Shown: positions 34,587 to 43,551 of the stretch, one piece after another
How positions within the stretch are numbered: position 1 is the first letter of the stretch
How the letters are laid out: every line of letters begins with the position of its first letter
Assembly: GCF_003854965.1 (NCBI RefSeq)
Contig: NZ_RQPI01000001.1
Coordinates: 1,054,001-1,118,000 of the forward strand
DNA length: 64,000 nt
Origin: Paenibacillus rhizophilus
Lineage (GTDB): Bacteria; Bacillota; Bacilli; Paenibacillales; Paenibacillaceae
Direction: 5' to 3'
Translations under genes and position numbers: made by a program
The notes under the pieces: generated by a model
The model's database searches: none
Told to the model about the DNA's origin: nothing
The model's input: the letters and a program-made list of their open reading frames with translations, nothing else

Positions 34587-34776
34587 TTAAGTCGGCCTCC
34601 TTTTCATAATCGCTCCTTATTTGCAAGTTAACGAATGATTAATTTTTACTTACCCCATACTTTCCAGCCCTAAACAGTTTTTATGAGTATCAGAGAAAAA
34701 TAGTTGCGTAGTCCCAAAACTCTATTTTAGAGCCGGTCCCGCGAGTCCTAGAACATCTTCCCTGGCGGTTAGGCGA

Positions 34777-36594
34777 TTACTTTTGGCCCATTGAGACAAA
34801 GGAAATTTCATAGCTCTTGCTATCCCAATTAACCAAAAATCCCAGGCTTTCTGCCAGTTTTCCCGCCGGAACAAGCTGCGTATAGCTGACTTTAAAAGAG
34901 CCGGCGGCCGGCGGCGCGACACTTCGTCCGTGTCCCGTCAGTGCAACAGATCCGTCATTTTCGATCTTGACCGTGAACCCAAGCCCTTCGGCGACGGTAC
35001 GAAGCGGAACGTACACTTTTCCGTTTCTGTAAAGCGGCGGCTGTGCCGGATTCAGCAGCTTGCCTCCTACCCGGAGTGAAACCGGCTTGAGTAAAGGCGA
35101 AGCCGTAAAAGGACGCGATTCGTTCACGCCGATCCCGAGCTGCCCGAATATATTCGTTCCCCAGGCCATCGCCGTCCCATCCGCAAGCACAGCGTACTTG
35201 CTGTTCTCTCCCGCCGCAAAGGAGACCGGCCAGACGACTCCCTTCATTTGACGCGGTTTGGTAAAGGTCAGCTTGCCGCTCTGGTAATTACGATGCCAAA
35301 GCCAAAGCGTTCCGTCCTTCCTGACCGCCGCTAAACCTCCGAAATCCAGGGTCAGGCTTGAAATACCGCTTAAGACCGTTACTTTCTGAAGCGACTTCAG
35401 ATTCGTACCCGCTTCCCAAAGCAGATACTCGCCTTTTGTATTCTTCAATAGGTTAAAGCCGTAGCCATTCTGGATGGATACGATGCTGGACAAGCCCGGC
35501 ACCTGCTCCAAGCGGTTCACGGCTGCATCCGCCGCGCTTAACGGCGCCCAGACCTTTCCGCCTCTGGTCAATACCATCAAGCCCCCGTCTCCGGTTTCGA
35601 CCGTTTGCACTTTCTCCGGTCCCGGAATCTTGACGGGTTGTCCGCCGGCTGCCGCCCTCTCCTTCGTGATCAGCCAAAGCGTTCCGTCGTTTTTTACCGT
35701 CAGCCCATTTTCACCGTCCATGTAAATGGCCTTAACCCCGGACAAGCCGGATACCGGTATGGCGGACGGGAGTAGTGAAGCGGTGCCCGCCGATACGGAC
35801 GGGGTAGCACCGGTCGAATTCACCGACGCGGATAGGGTATCGCCGGTCGAATTCACTGATTCGGACAGGGTAGCACCGGTCGAATTCACCGTTTCGGACA
35901 GGGCACCACCGGTCGAATTCACCGATGCGGACAGGGTGCCACCGGTCGAATTCACCGATTCGGACAGGGTGCCACCGGTCGAATTCACCGATTCGGACAG
36001 GGTGCCACCGGTCGAACCCGCCGAGGGTCCGCTGTCGTCCGATGATACATCCGGAGCCAGCCAAGCCATCACCTTACCGTCTTTTCGCAGCGCCAGCGCC
36101 ATACTGCCTCCTGCGGCAATATCCGTAATGCCGGTTAACCCGTCTATCGTTTCCGGCAGCGGAATCACCCATTGATCGCCGGATGGGGCAGCCTCACTTC
36201 TTCCGCCGGTTCGAAGGAAAGCACCCCAGACCTTCACCTTACCGTCAAGACCGAGCGCCATATAATAATTGCCTCCGGGGACAAGCCGCTTTGTTCCCTC
36301 AAGTCCTGCGATTCTGTGCGGCGCATTGCTCCAATTCGCAGGCCCGGCTGTTCCGTTCGCAAATTGGCCGAAATAATTGCTTCCCCACGACCAGACAGTG
36401 CCGTCTTTGCCGAGAGCAAAGGCGCTGCCGCCCCAGAAGCCCGGCGCTGCCACAATTTCCTTAATCCCTGACAGCGTTGCGGAGGCGTACACCGAAGACT
36501 GCGCCGCCTTCGCGCGAACCGGCAATACAGTAAATACTAAGGTAGAGGCAAGCAGCAGACCTGACAGATGCTTCATTCGGTACCATGCAGACAT
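34777..36594 (-). CDS. Secreted RCC1-like repeat protein with stalk domain
   Basis: About 605 residues. Signal peptide 'GLLLASTLVFTVLPVRAKAA'; then seven or more RCC1/regulator-of-chromosome-condensation-like blades ('ALGKDGTVWSWGSNYFGQF', 'ALGLDGKVKVWG', 'AVRKDGTLWLWH', 'AVLADGTAMAWGTNIFGQL'); between blades about 3 and 4 an 11-residue repeat (S-T-G-G-T-L-S-E-S-V-N) occurs seven times; the C-terminus is a Cu_amine_oxidN1-type stalk module ('NGKVYVPLRTVAEGLGFTVKI'). Several in-frame ATGs precede 36594; GAAGGGAAGTG favours this one. Probably a surface-exposed beta propeller; ligand unknown. Confidence 0.85.
   Translation of the reverse strand: MSAWYRMKHLSGLLLASTLVFTVLPVRAKAAQSSVYASATLSGIKEIVAAPGFWGGSAFALGKDGTVWSWGSNYFGQFANGTAGPANWSNAPHRIAGLEGTKRLVPGGNYYMALGLDGKVKVWGAFLRTGGRSEAAPSGDQWVIPLPETIDGLTGITDIAAGGSMALALRKDGKVMAWLAPDVSSDDSGPSAGSTGGTLSESVNSTGGTLSESVNSTGGTLSASVNSTGGALSETVNSTGATLSESVNSTGDTLSASVNSTGATPSVSAGTASLLPSAIPVSGLSGVKAIYMDGENGLTVKNDGTLWLITKERAAAGGQPVKIPGPEKVQTVETGDGGLMVLTRGGKVWAPLSAADAAVNRLEQVPGLSSIVSIQNGYGFNLLKNTKGEYLLWEAGTNLKSLQKVTVLSGISSLTLDFGGLAAVRKDGTLWLWHRNYQSGKLTFTKPRQMKGVVWPVSFAAGENSKYAVLADGTAMAWGTNIFGQLGIGVNESRPFTASPLLKPVSLRVGGKLLNPAQPPLYRNGKVYVPLRTVAEGLGFTVKIENDGSVALTGHGRSVAPPAAGSFKVSYTQLVPAGKLAESLGFLVNWDSKSYEISFVSMGQK
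35786..36018 (-). repeat. 33-base coding tandem repeat, seven copies
   Basis: Seven imperfect copies of a 33-base unit (core ACCGGTCGAATTCACCGA) encode an 11-residue Ser/Thr/Gly linker inside the RCC1-like protein. The most central copies differ by a few bases only. Unit length is divisible by three, so copy-number change keeps the frame. Confidence 0.9.
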
Positions 36595-36834
36595 CTGTTC
36601 ACTTCCCTTCTTCATGCCATTACAAAGCGGAAATGCTTTAATCTGTAGACGCGTCGAAGCAGAAAAAAGTTTTCCGTTTCGGCCCAAAACCGTTCTTTCG
36701 TCCCATCAGGAGCCGACAAATGAACTATCCCCAATTACAGATTCCATTTTCTGCCGCTACAAAAGGATGATATAATGCATGTGGATTGTTACGCTTGCGG
36801 GTATACCGGCAACACTATTTTTTGGAGGGGAATC

Positions 36835-37506
36835 ATGGTTAAATTTATCGTTTTTATGCTGCTGTGGAGGCTGGTGGGGAATCCGTTTCTCGCGGTGATC
36901 ATTCTGCTTGCGGTTGTGTATTTCCTTGACCGCCGCTATGTGGGCGTGTTCCCGAGCATCGCAAGGCCTTTTCGCAGAGCAAGACAAAGCTCCAGACTTC
37001 GCACTCAAATCTCGCTTAACCCCAATGACGTTTCTTCCAAGTTCGAGCTGGCCCGTCTATTGGCAGAGCGCAAGAAATACAGGGAAGCGCAGGAGCTTCT
37101 GCTGCAAATCGGAGACCGCTATGAGCAGTCCGCCGAATACTGGGTCGATCTGGGATATGCAAATATTAAGCTGGGACAGCTCGAGGAAGGAGAAAGCCAA
37201 ATGCTGCGCGGATTGGAGATTAACCGAAGAGTGCAGTACGGTCAGCCCTATCTCCGTCTTGCGGAGGCTTTCCGCCACAATGACCGCGACAAGGCGCTGC
37301 ATTATTTGCAAGAGTTCCATGAAATACAGTCTTCTTCCAGCGAGGCGTATTATTTGCTTGGCTCCATGTACAAGGCACTGGGCCAAGAGGCCGAAGCAAA
37401 ACGGTCTTTCAACGAATCCGTCGCCGTTTACCGTTCGCTGCCAAGGTATAAGAAGCGGCAGGAACGCGGCTGGGCGCTGCGCAGCTTTTTTGCGAAAATG
37501 CGATAG
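36835..37506 (+). CDS. Membrane-anchored TPR protein
   Basis: 223 residues: an N-terminal membrane helix ('FIVFMLLWRLVGNPFLAVIILLAVVYFL') followed by tetratricopeptide-type helix pairs ('KFELARLLAERKKYREAQELL', 'EYWVDLGYANIKLGQLEEGESQ', 'EAYYLLGSMYKALGQEAEAKR'). Likely an adaptor for protein contacts at the membrane. GGAGGGG places the start at ATG 36835 rather than the in-frame ATG 36775. Neighbours give no clue to the partner. Confidence 0.85.
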   Translation: MVKFIVFMLLWRLVGNPFLAVIILLAVVYFLDRRYVGVFPSIARPFRRARQSSRLRTQISLNPNDVSSKFELARLLAERKKYREAQELLLQIGDRYEQSAEYWVDLGYANIKLGQLEEGESQMLRGLEINRRVQYGQPYLRLAEAFRHNDRDKALHYLQEFHEIQSSSSEAYYLLGSMYKALGQEAEAKRSFNESVAVYRSLPRYKKRQERGWALRSFFAKMR

Positions 37507-37547
37507 ATCCGAAGCCTTTTCACCGCCAAAAGAACCTCTGCTTCTTC

Positions 37548-37805
37548 TCACAAAGGAGATAGCGGAGGTTCTATTTCTTTCATCGGCCATACTGCTATGA
37601 TATTAACTTGCGGAGCCAGCCAGCCGCACGCGGGAAGGCTTCCTCCAGCATCCTGCGGAACTGCTCCAGCGAGAATCCCCCGGGGATCGGCTGCGCTTAA
37701 GGTATACTTTCCGATTACGCTGCCGCCGATGGCGATTTTGCCGACGGCTAGGCCTCCCAGCGCTATCTTCCCGACTGCTACTCCGCCGACAGCAAGGAGG
37801 ACCAA
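37548..37805 (-). pseudogene. Fragment with GxxVGxI repeats
   Basis: The frame reads repeated 'GGVAVGKIALGGLAVGKIAIGG' pentad-like units and then 'KYTLSAADPRGILAG', which resembles the C-terminus of Gly-rich repeat membrane proteins found in Bacillales. The beginning is missing: upstream the frame runs into the exporter gene's terminator hairpin and a TGA, and the only start is a TTG without ribosome-binding site. Probably the 3' remnant of a longer gene; the final ~35 codons look non-native. Confidence 0.4.
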
Positions 37806-37806
37806 A

Positions 37807-37826
37807 AGCCAGCCCGAAGGCTGGCT
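37807..37826 (-). terminator. Intrinsic terminator of the MMPL/RND exporter
   Basis: Perfect stem AGCCAGCC / GGCTGGCT with loop TTCG, followed on the minus strand by TTTT. Confidence 0.75.
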
Positions 37827-37879
37827 GATTTCTGCTGCTCAGTGGCGGCGTAATAGCAGAATCTAAACTCGCGTCGATG

Positions 37880-40800
37880 TTACATCTGGAGCTTGCGGTC
37901 CGCTGCTTCCTCCTGCTCCTTCATCTTGAACGGCCACCAGTTCGCTCTGCCGAACATTCTTACCATGACAGGGACGAAGAACGGTAGGAACAGGAACGCA
38001 TACAGCGCAAGACCCGACAGCACCACGGTCGCGATCTGCATCATGGACAGCACGCCTGAAGGATACATCGAAGCGAACGTGCCTCCAAGAATAATGACCG
38101 CCGATAAAATGACGGTGCCCATGTTCCGCATCGCATGCAGGATGGCATCCTTGACGTCCCAGCTTGAATTCTCGTTAAAGCGCGCCATCAGGAAGATGCT
38201 GTAATCGACGCCAAGGGCAATCAGCATGACGAAGCTGAAGAACGGGGTCGTCCATGTAATACCGGAATATCCCAGCATATTAACGAATACCGCTTCCGTT
38301 ACGCCCATGGCTGTAAAGTAGGTCAGGACAAGCGACAGAATGAGATATACTGGCATAATGACGGATCGGAGCAAAAAGACCAGTATGATGAAAATGCCGC
38401 CAAGCATCAGCATAACGGTCCGCGAATAGTCCGCATTGGAAATGGTCTGCAGGTCGTTGTAAGTGCTTGTTACTCCGCTTAAAGCCACTTCCGCATTTTC
38501 CAGTTTCGTGCCTTTTACGGCCCGTTCTACCGCCGCCTGGATATCGCCCACCTTGTCAATCGCCTCGGTGCTGTAAGGATTATCGGCGAAGACGACGTCG
38601 ATTGTCATCACTTTGCGGTCATCCGACAAATAATTGTCGAAGACCTGCTGAATGTCATCCGATTCCAGCGCTTCCGCCGGAATGAAGAAACCGCTTAGTT
38701 CATTCTCTCCAGCCGCTTGAACCTGGTTCAGGTAATCCTGCGCTGAGCCGAGGCCGCCGGTAATCTGCTTCAGACCGTCCGCGCTGTCACTAAGTCCCTT
38801 CGTCAGATCGCCGATTTGCCCGTTCAGCTCGCCGAAGCCATCCGCAAGCTGCTGCTGTCCACCTTGCAGCTGGTCCAGTCCGCCCGTAATGGATGGAATC
38901 TTGCCGACGATTTGACTCTGCCCGCCGGCAGCCTGATTGAGTCCGGACTGGAGCTGCGCGATGCCGGATACCAGCTTTTGCAGCCCTAGTGCCAGCGCAT
39001 CCTGTCCGGCAGCAGCCTTGGCATAGCCTGCGTTTGCTTCGTCCAGCCCCGCTGCGGCGCCTTTCAGCTGCCCGGAGATTTGTCCGAGCCCGGCTGCAAG
39101 CTTCGCGGTTCCTTCACCGGTCTGGGTGACCGTCCCCTTGATGGTCTGGTAGTCCGCATCCTGCAGCAGTTCAGGATGGCTTCCCTCCAGACCGGTAAAG
39201 CTCGAACCCAGCCCGGTCAGCGCCGCCGCCACACCGGACAGCTGCTGCTGAATCTGGCCGATGCCGCCATCCAGCGCAGTCAAGCCTCCGCCGATCTGCT
39301 TGTACCCGGCCAGCAGCTTCTTATGGACGTCGACCAGCTGCTGAGCGCTCGCCGCGGCCTGCTGAAGGCCGCTCTTGATCTCGCCCGCTCCCGCCGATCC
39401 GCTCACGATGCCTTTCTGGATGCGGGTCAGACCGTCTCCCAGAGCGGCAACGCCCGATTTCAGATCGGCCGTACCACTTACGAGCTGTTCTGCGCCAGAG
39501 GCGGCCTCCGTCAGCTTCGGCTCATTCTGCTTGAGCTGGTTGCTGGCATCCGCCAAACCGCTCTGGATTTTGTTCAAGCCCTCGCTGCTCTTGTCCAACC
39601 CTTCCGACAATGTTGCGACCTGCGTCGGAATCAGAAAATCGTTAATCTGCTCACCGGTTGGCCGGGTCATGCTGCGGACCGTTTTTACACCGTCGACTTG
39701 TTCAACCTCGCGGCTGATTTTTTCAGCGAGTCCCATATATTCCGCATTGTCCATGCGGTCGTCGTTCTTGATAACAAGCTTGCCCGGCATCGATTCGCCC
39801 GGACCGAAGCTGTCCGCGATAATATTGAAGCCTTTGACCGATGCGTAGCGGCCTCCGATCTCTTCCATGCTGTTGAATGACAGCTTGCCGCTGTATGTAA
39901 GCAGAAAAGGAAGCACGACAGCCGCGACGATCAGTAGCGCCGCCCAAGGTCTTTTTAAGGAGAAGGAACCTGCCGCTCCCCAAATCCGGCTCTCGCTGTG
40001 CTCCAGACTGCCTCGCGACGGCCAGAAGAGTTTCTTGCCCAGCACCGCCATAAAGAAAGGCACGACAGTAACCAGCGCGAGCAGCATCACCGCGACTCCT
40101 ACTGCGACCGCAACGGCCGAACGGTACAGAATGAACTTGGACAGGCCGATGACGACGAAGCCGACAAATACAGCCAGACCGGAAAAGAAAACGGTCCCGC
40201 CCGCTTTTCGATACGTCTCGATAATGGCAGATTTGGTATCCTCCGAGGCCGCCAGTTCTTCTTTAAACCGGCTGATCAGCAGAATGCAGTAGTCCGTCCC
40301 GATACCGAACATAACGGCCACCATGAAGATCTGCGTGAATGTGGAGAGCGGAAAATCGAATCGGTCCACAAGAAACGCCACGATCGACTGTGAAACGATA
40401 TAGCTGAGCCCCACAGTCAGCAGCGGCACGAACGGCGCCACGACTGAACGGAACACAACCAGCAGGATCAGAAGGATAAAGACAACGGTGATGTACTCCG
40501 ATTTTTTGAGGCCCGCTTCCGAACTAAGGATCGTATCCTCGTTAATCAGCCCTTCGCTCGTTAGGTAATGATCTGCATTCACATCTTTCAGCAGGGCATC
40601 CACCTTATCCGGCAACGCTTTGACGGCATCATCCCCGCCCTTGACCGACAGTGCGACTAGGATGGTCTTGCCGTCCTTGGCAATCAGGGTATCCTTTAAC
40701 GCCTCCTGCGAAAAAGGGTCCGTAATGCTGTCCAGTCCAAGCTTCTCCTTATTAGCGGCGAGCTTCTCCACTCCCTGGCGGATGCTCTCCGTCTCCTTCT

Positions 40801-41041
40801 CGCCTAGACCCTGCGGCCTGTTGAACACCAGCGCTGCCTGATGAAGTGTTTCTCCGCCCTTGGCGTCGGACACCTCTCTGAGAATCTCGGAAGCATTGGA
40901 GGATGTGTAGCCCTCTGGAACGGAAATTTGTCCTTTCTCCCGTACCAGATCGGAGAACGAAGGAGCGGTCATGACCAGAAGGACGGCCGCCGCGAGCCAT
41001 AACGCGATAATGACCCATCTTGCTTTTAAAATGCTTCTCAT
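37880..41041 (-). CDS. MMPL/RND-family exporter with long heptad-repeat loop
   Basis: 1053-residue membrane transporter of the YdfJ/MmpL type. Helix 1 lies at ~8-25, a membrane block at ~175-390 with 'GIGTDYCILLISRFKEEL', and a second at ~870-1030 with the matching 'ALGVDYSIFLMARFNE'; these paired G-x-D-Y motifs are the proton-relay signature. The extracellular loop between (~395-865) contains many x-x-x-L-x-x-G heptads ('LDQLQGGQQQLADGFGELNG') forming a probable coiled stalk. Exports lipids, drugs or surfactants in relatives. The gene overlaps the MarR gene by 4 bases (ATGA), so it is the obvious target of that regulator. Confidence 0.93.
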   Translation of the reverse strand: MRSILKARWVIIALWLAAAVLLVMTAPSFSDLVREKGQISVPEGYTSSNASEILREVSDAKGGETLHQAALVFNRPQGLGEKETESIRQGVEKLAANKEKLGLDSITDPFSQEALKDTLIAKDGKTILVALSVKGGDDAVKALPDKVDALLKDVNADHYLTSEGLINEDTILSSEAGLKKSEYITVVFILLILLVVFRSVVAPFVPLLTVGLSYIVSQSIVAFLVDRFDFPLSTFTQIFMVAVMFGIGTDYCILLISRFKEELAASEDTKSAIIETYRKAGGTVFFSGLAVFVGFVVIGLSKFILYRSAVAVAVGVAVMLLALVTVVPFFMAVLGKKLFWPSRGSLEHSESRIWGAAGSFSLKRPWAALLIVAAVVLPFLLTYSGKLSFNSMEEIGGRYASVKGFNIIADSFGPGESMPGKLVIKNDDRMDNAEYMGLAEKISREVEQVDGVKTVRSMTRPTGEQINDFLIPTQVATLSEGLDKSSEGLNKIQSGLADASNQLKQNEPKLTEAASGAEQLVSGTADLKSGVAALGDGLTRIQKGIVSGSAGAGEIKSGLQQAAASAQQLVDVHKKLLAGYKQIGGGLTALDGGIGQIQQQLSGVAAALTGLGSSFTGLEGSHPELLQDADYQTIKGTVTQTGEGTAKLAAGLGQISGQLKGAAAGLDEANAGYAKAAAGQDALALGLQKLVSGIAQLQSGLNQAAGGQSQIVGKIPSITGGLDQLQGGQQQLADGFGELNGQIGDLTKGLSDSADGLKQITGGLGSAQDYLNQVQAAGENELSGFFIPAEALESDDIQQVFDNYLSDDRKVMTIDVVFADNPYSTEAIDKVGDIQAAVERAVKGTKLENAEVALSGVTSTYNDLQTISNADYSRTVMLMLGGIFIILVFLLRSVIMPVYLILSLVLTYFTAMGVTEAVFVNMLGYSGITWTTPFFSFVMLIALGVDYSIFLMARFNENSSWDVKDAILHAMRNMGTVILSAVIILGGTFASMYPSGVLSMMQIATVVLSGLALYAFLFLPFFVPVMVRMFGRANWWPFKMKEQEEAADRKLQM

Positions 41042-41490
41042 TCGTTGCTACCTCCCGCTTCTTGCATCAACTGCGCCAATTTCTCAAACATGGTGATGAA
41101 CAGCTCGATATTGTCCTTATCGAAGTTCATTAGGTAGGGCGAGATGACCTCCAGCACTTTATGTTCCGCCGTTTCATATATGCCGCGTCCGTAATCGCTG
41201 ATCGTCAGATAAACCTGCCGCCTGTCGCTCTCGTCCCGGGTGCGCTCGATGATTCCCGCTTCCGCCAGCCGGTTGATGATTGCGGTAATGGAACTTTTGC
41301 CGACGGAAAAGGCTTCCGCCAGGTAAGTCGAGGTGCAGCGGGGCTGCCCGTCGATCAGCCTGAGAATCTGGAACTGGTCGCTTGTCAGTCCCTCGTCAAT
41401 ACTTTCCCTAATCCGGGCGTTGATCCGCCGGGTGACAATTTGATAAGCGTCGATATAGCGATTGATCCACTCTCTGGCTTCGTCGTTCAT
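41038..41490 (-). CDS. MarR-family regulator of the exporter
   Basis: 150-residue winged-helix repressor: 'LTSDQFQILRLIDGQPRCTSTYLAEAFSVGKSSITAIINRLAEAGIIERTRDESDRRQVYLTIS' is the canonical MarR core with the wing Asp-x-Arg. AAGGAGGAG before ATG 41490 decides the start over an in-frame ATG at 41520. Translationally coupled to the exporter. A perfect 9-base palindrome lies in the promoter region, the likely autoregulatory operator. Confidence 0.93.
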   Translation of the reverse strand: MNDEAREWINRYIDAYQIVTRRINARIRESIDEGLTSDQFQILRLIDGQPRCTSTYLAEAFSVGKSSITAIINRLAEAGIIERTRDESDRRQVYLTISDYGRGIYETAEHKVLEVISPYLMNFDKDNIELFITMFEKLAQLMQEAGGSNE

Positions 41491-41527
41491 ATCAGTCTCC
41501 TCCTTTCTTAAATAGTTCATGAATAGA

Positions 41528-41548
41528 ATAGTTTTATTGTAAAACTAT
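41528..41548. promoter_or_regulatory. Palindromic MarR-type operator
   Basis: ATAGTTTTA and TAAAACTAT are perfect complements around TTG, ending 38 bases before the MarR start codon. Size and symmetry fit MarR-family binding sites. Confidence 0.65.
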
Positions 41549-41591
41549 ATTTCGGTCAGCCGGAAAAGTCAAGTGCTGTCCTATCGACAAC

Positions 41592-41639
41592 AAAAAAAGG
41601 ACTACCCGCCAGCCATCGTCGATGACATGCGGGAAGTCC
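41592..41639 (-). terminator. Intrinsic terminator after the GNAT gene
   Basis: Minus-strand stem GGACTTCCCGC / GCGGGTAGTCC followed by seven T; it closes the rpiA-VanZ-GNAT unit. Confidence 0.8.
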
Positions 41640-41680
41640 CCGTGACTACTATGGATGCACTACAGTCTATCCCAAATAAC

Positions 41681-42121
41681 TTATTCTTCATCCTCCGAAT
41701 CTTCCACTTCGTATACGCAGCGAAGCAGTTCAATACCGGATGGATTCTCTCCCAGCGAATACACCATAAAGCCCAGACTGCGGTAAAAATGTGCCGCCAC
41801 CTCTTCCTCAGTTTCCGCGATGACATACCGGGGCTGGCGGTCGGCCAGCAGCTCCAGAATCATGCCGCGGGCGTAGCCTTTTCCGCGATTTTCCGGAAGC
41901 ACGGCGATATGGCGGATGTCGATCGAACCGTCCTCGGTCTCTTCAAAGCCGATCAGGCCGACCAGCAGCTCCTCTTCCTCCCAGCCGTAAAGCTTAAGGG
42001 GAGCTTCCTCCTTATATTCCGCGCGGACTCTTTCAAGTTCGCCGGGATCGGAGATAACCGCATAAGACAGCAATTCCTCAACATCGTGAGAATCGATTTT
42101 GGATTTAATATCAGTAAGCAT
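41681..42121 (-). CDS. GNAT-family N-acetyltransferase
   Basis: 146 residues. Acetyl-CoA-binding motif A is 'IRHIAVLPENRGKGYARGMI' (Arg-x-x-Gly-x-Gly/Ala) and the C-terminal 'HFYRSLGFMVYSLG' is motif B. The acceptor is unknown. It begins 5 bases after the VanZ-gene stop and is presumably co-transcribed with rpiA and VanZ; a weak GGAG lies before ATG 42121. Confidence 0.87.
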   Translation of the reverse strand: MLTDIKSKIDSHDVEELLSYAVISDPGELERVRAEYKEEAPLKLYGWEEEELLVGLIGFEETEDGSIDIRHIAVLPENRGKGYARGMILELLADRQPRYVIAETEEEVAAHFYRSLGFMVYSLGENPSGIELLRCVYEVEDSEDEE

Positions 42122-42125
42122 TGTA

Positions 42126-42587
42126 TCACAATCTCCTTATTCTCGTTATGCCGTACAGCCGCAGCAGCCCGAAGCCGGTCCACACTCCCAGCAGGTTGAG
42201 CAGAATGTCGTCGACATCAAAGCTCCCGACTCGCAGCACCATTTGCAGGATCTCAAGCGCCGCAATGCACGGGATAAACAGGACCGCCAGTCGAATCGGC
42301 GACAGCAGGCGGCCGGTTGCCAAAGGCACCAACATGCCGAAAGGAACAAAGACGGCCACGTTGCCCAGCAAGTTGACCAGCCTCGCGGCCAAAGACGGCC
42401 CGCCGCCCGCCGAAAGATAATACCACACCGTTCGAAGCGGAACAAGATTATATCTCATCGGGAGGTCATGCCGGACGGTCCGTCCGAAGCCGAGAAACAT
42501 CCAATAGAGCAGACAGCCCGAATATGCTAAGAGACAAAAGATTGCCGCTCTCCTTATCCAAATCTTGCGGCGAGCGTCCCGTGTCAA
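42126..42587 (-). CDS. VanZ-family membrane protein
   Basis: 153 residues with four predicted helices and the VanZ-like pattern 'MRYNLVPLRTVWYYL', 'RLVNLLGNVAVFVPFGMLVPL', 'EILQMVLRVGSFDVDDILLNLLG'. VanZ homologues are linked to low-level teicoplanin resistance in enterococci, but most have unknown roles. TTG 42587 overlaps the rpiA stop (TTGA), implying coupling. A later ATG would cut the first helix. Confidence 0.85.
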   Translation of the reverse strand: MTRDARRKIWIRRAAIFCLLAYSGCLLYWMFLGFGRTVRHDLPMRYNLVPLRTVWYYLSAGGGPSLAARLVNLLGNVAVFVPFGMLVPLATGRLLSPIRLAVLFIPCIAALEILQMVLRVGSFDVDDILLNLLGVWTGFGLLRLYGITRIRRL

Positions 42588-43264
42588 GCTTTCGCTTTAC
42601 TATGGATCACTTCAAGGCTGCCGTCGCTTTTTCCCACGATCGCCATATCCGCTATCCCAATAAACAGTCCGTGTTCAACAACACCCGGAATGGAATGGAG
42701 AGCCAGCGCCAACTTGGGCGCAGATTCAATGATTTCAAACCGGCAGTCCGCTATGTAATTTCCGTTGTCGCTTTTATATAAGTCTCCCCCGGCGCGCCGA
42801 AGCTCCGGAACGCAGCCGAGTTTGGCCAGATCCGCCAATGTCCATTCCCAGGCAAACGGGACGATTTCCACAGGCAGCGGAAATTTGCCGAGCGTCCGGA
42901 CCGCCTTGCTCTCATCGGCGATTACGATCATCCGGTCGCTGCCTTTTGCGACAATCTTCTCACGCAGAAGGGCTCCGCCTCCGCCTTTGATGAGCTGAAG
43001 CTCTCCGTCCAGCTCGTCCGCTCCGTCGATCGTCAGGTCAAGACGGTCGATCTCCCCGAAAGATACGAGCGGAATTCCAAGCTCTCTCGCCTGCTGTTCT
43101 GAAGCTCTTGAGGTCGCGACTGCCGTAATGTTCAGGCCTTCGGCGACCCGCTCTCCCAGCTTGCGGATGGCCCAGTAGGCCGTGGACCCCGTCCCGAGAC
43201 CGACCTTCATTCCTTCTTTTACATAATCAACCGCCGCTTCCGCTGCCAACTGCTTCGCGTTCAT
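42584..43264 (-). CDS. rpiA: Ribose-5-phosphate isomerase A
   Basis: 226 residues; interconverts ribose 5-phosphate and ribulose 5-phosphate in the pentose phosphate pathway. Signature motifs are 'VGLGTGSTAYWAI', 'LDLTIDGADELD', the catalytic 'LIKGGGGALLREKIVA', and 'VIADESKAV'. AGGGGTG precedes ATG 43264. First gene of the rpiA-VanZ-GNAT unit. Confidence 0.97.
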   Translation of the reverse strand: MNAKQLAAEAAVDYVKEGMKVGLGTGSTAYWAIRKLGERVAEGLNITAVATSRASEQQARELGIPLVSFGEIDRLDLTIDGADELDGELQLIKGGGGALLREKIVAKGSDRMIVIADESKAVRTLGKFPLPVEIVPFAWEWTLADLAKLGCVPELRRAGGDLYKSDNGNYIADCRFEIIESAPKLALALHSIPGVVEHGLFIGIADMAIVGKSDGSLEVIHSKAKA

Positions 43265-43344
43265 TTGGTTACACCCCTATTTGCCGTTATAATAGTCTAG
43301 TATTCAGTATTTCCCAATTTCATTTCTTTCAGGAGGACTTTCGG

Positions 43345-43542
43345 ATGAGAACCGAAAATCAGATCAAATCCAAAATCAACGAGATGACTCTCCAGCGCAG
43401 GTCTTTGGAAACGCGCCTCGCCCCATTACCGGAAGACGATCCGGGCCGCCCGGCTCTTGCGTCGCAGCTTGCCCGGTTGGACGACATGATCATCATACTG
43501 GAATGGGTGCTGAACGAGCCGGTCGGCAAATATCACGCCTGA
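43345..43542 (+). CDS. Small hypothetical protein (65 residues)
   Basis: Highly charged, predicted as two amphipathic helices ('IKSKINEMTLQRRSLETRL', 'ASQLARLDDMIIILEWVLNE') broken by a Pro-rich turn 'APLPEDDPGRPAL', so a helical hairpin that may oligomerise. AGGAGGACTTTCGG before ATG supports expression. No family recognised. Divergent from rpiA. Confidence 0.75.
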   Translation: MRTENQIKSKINEMTLQRRSLETRLAPLPEDDPGRPALASQLARLDDMIIILEWVLNEPVGKYHA

Positions 43543-43551
43543 CGGCCATCA

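Noticed and set aside
35786..36018. 33-base repeats as a possible CRISPR array
   Set aside because: Units are directly adjacent with no unique spacers, and they stay in the reading frame of a coding gene.
35726..36175. Plus-strand frame with repeated P-V-E-F-T-D-S-D-R-V
   Set aside because: It is the reverse complement of the 33-base tandem repeat inside the RCC1-like gene, not a separate protein.
39080..39880. 266-codon plus-strand frame over the MMPL/RND exporter
   Set aside because: Mirror of the heptad-repeat loop; no start signal and no domain.
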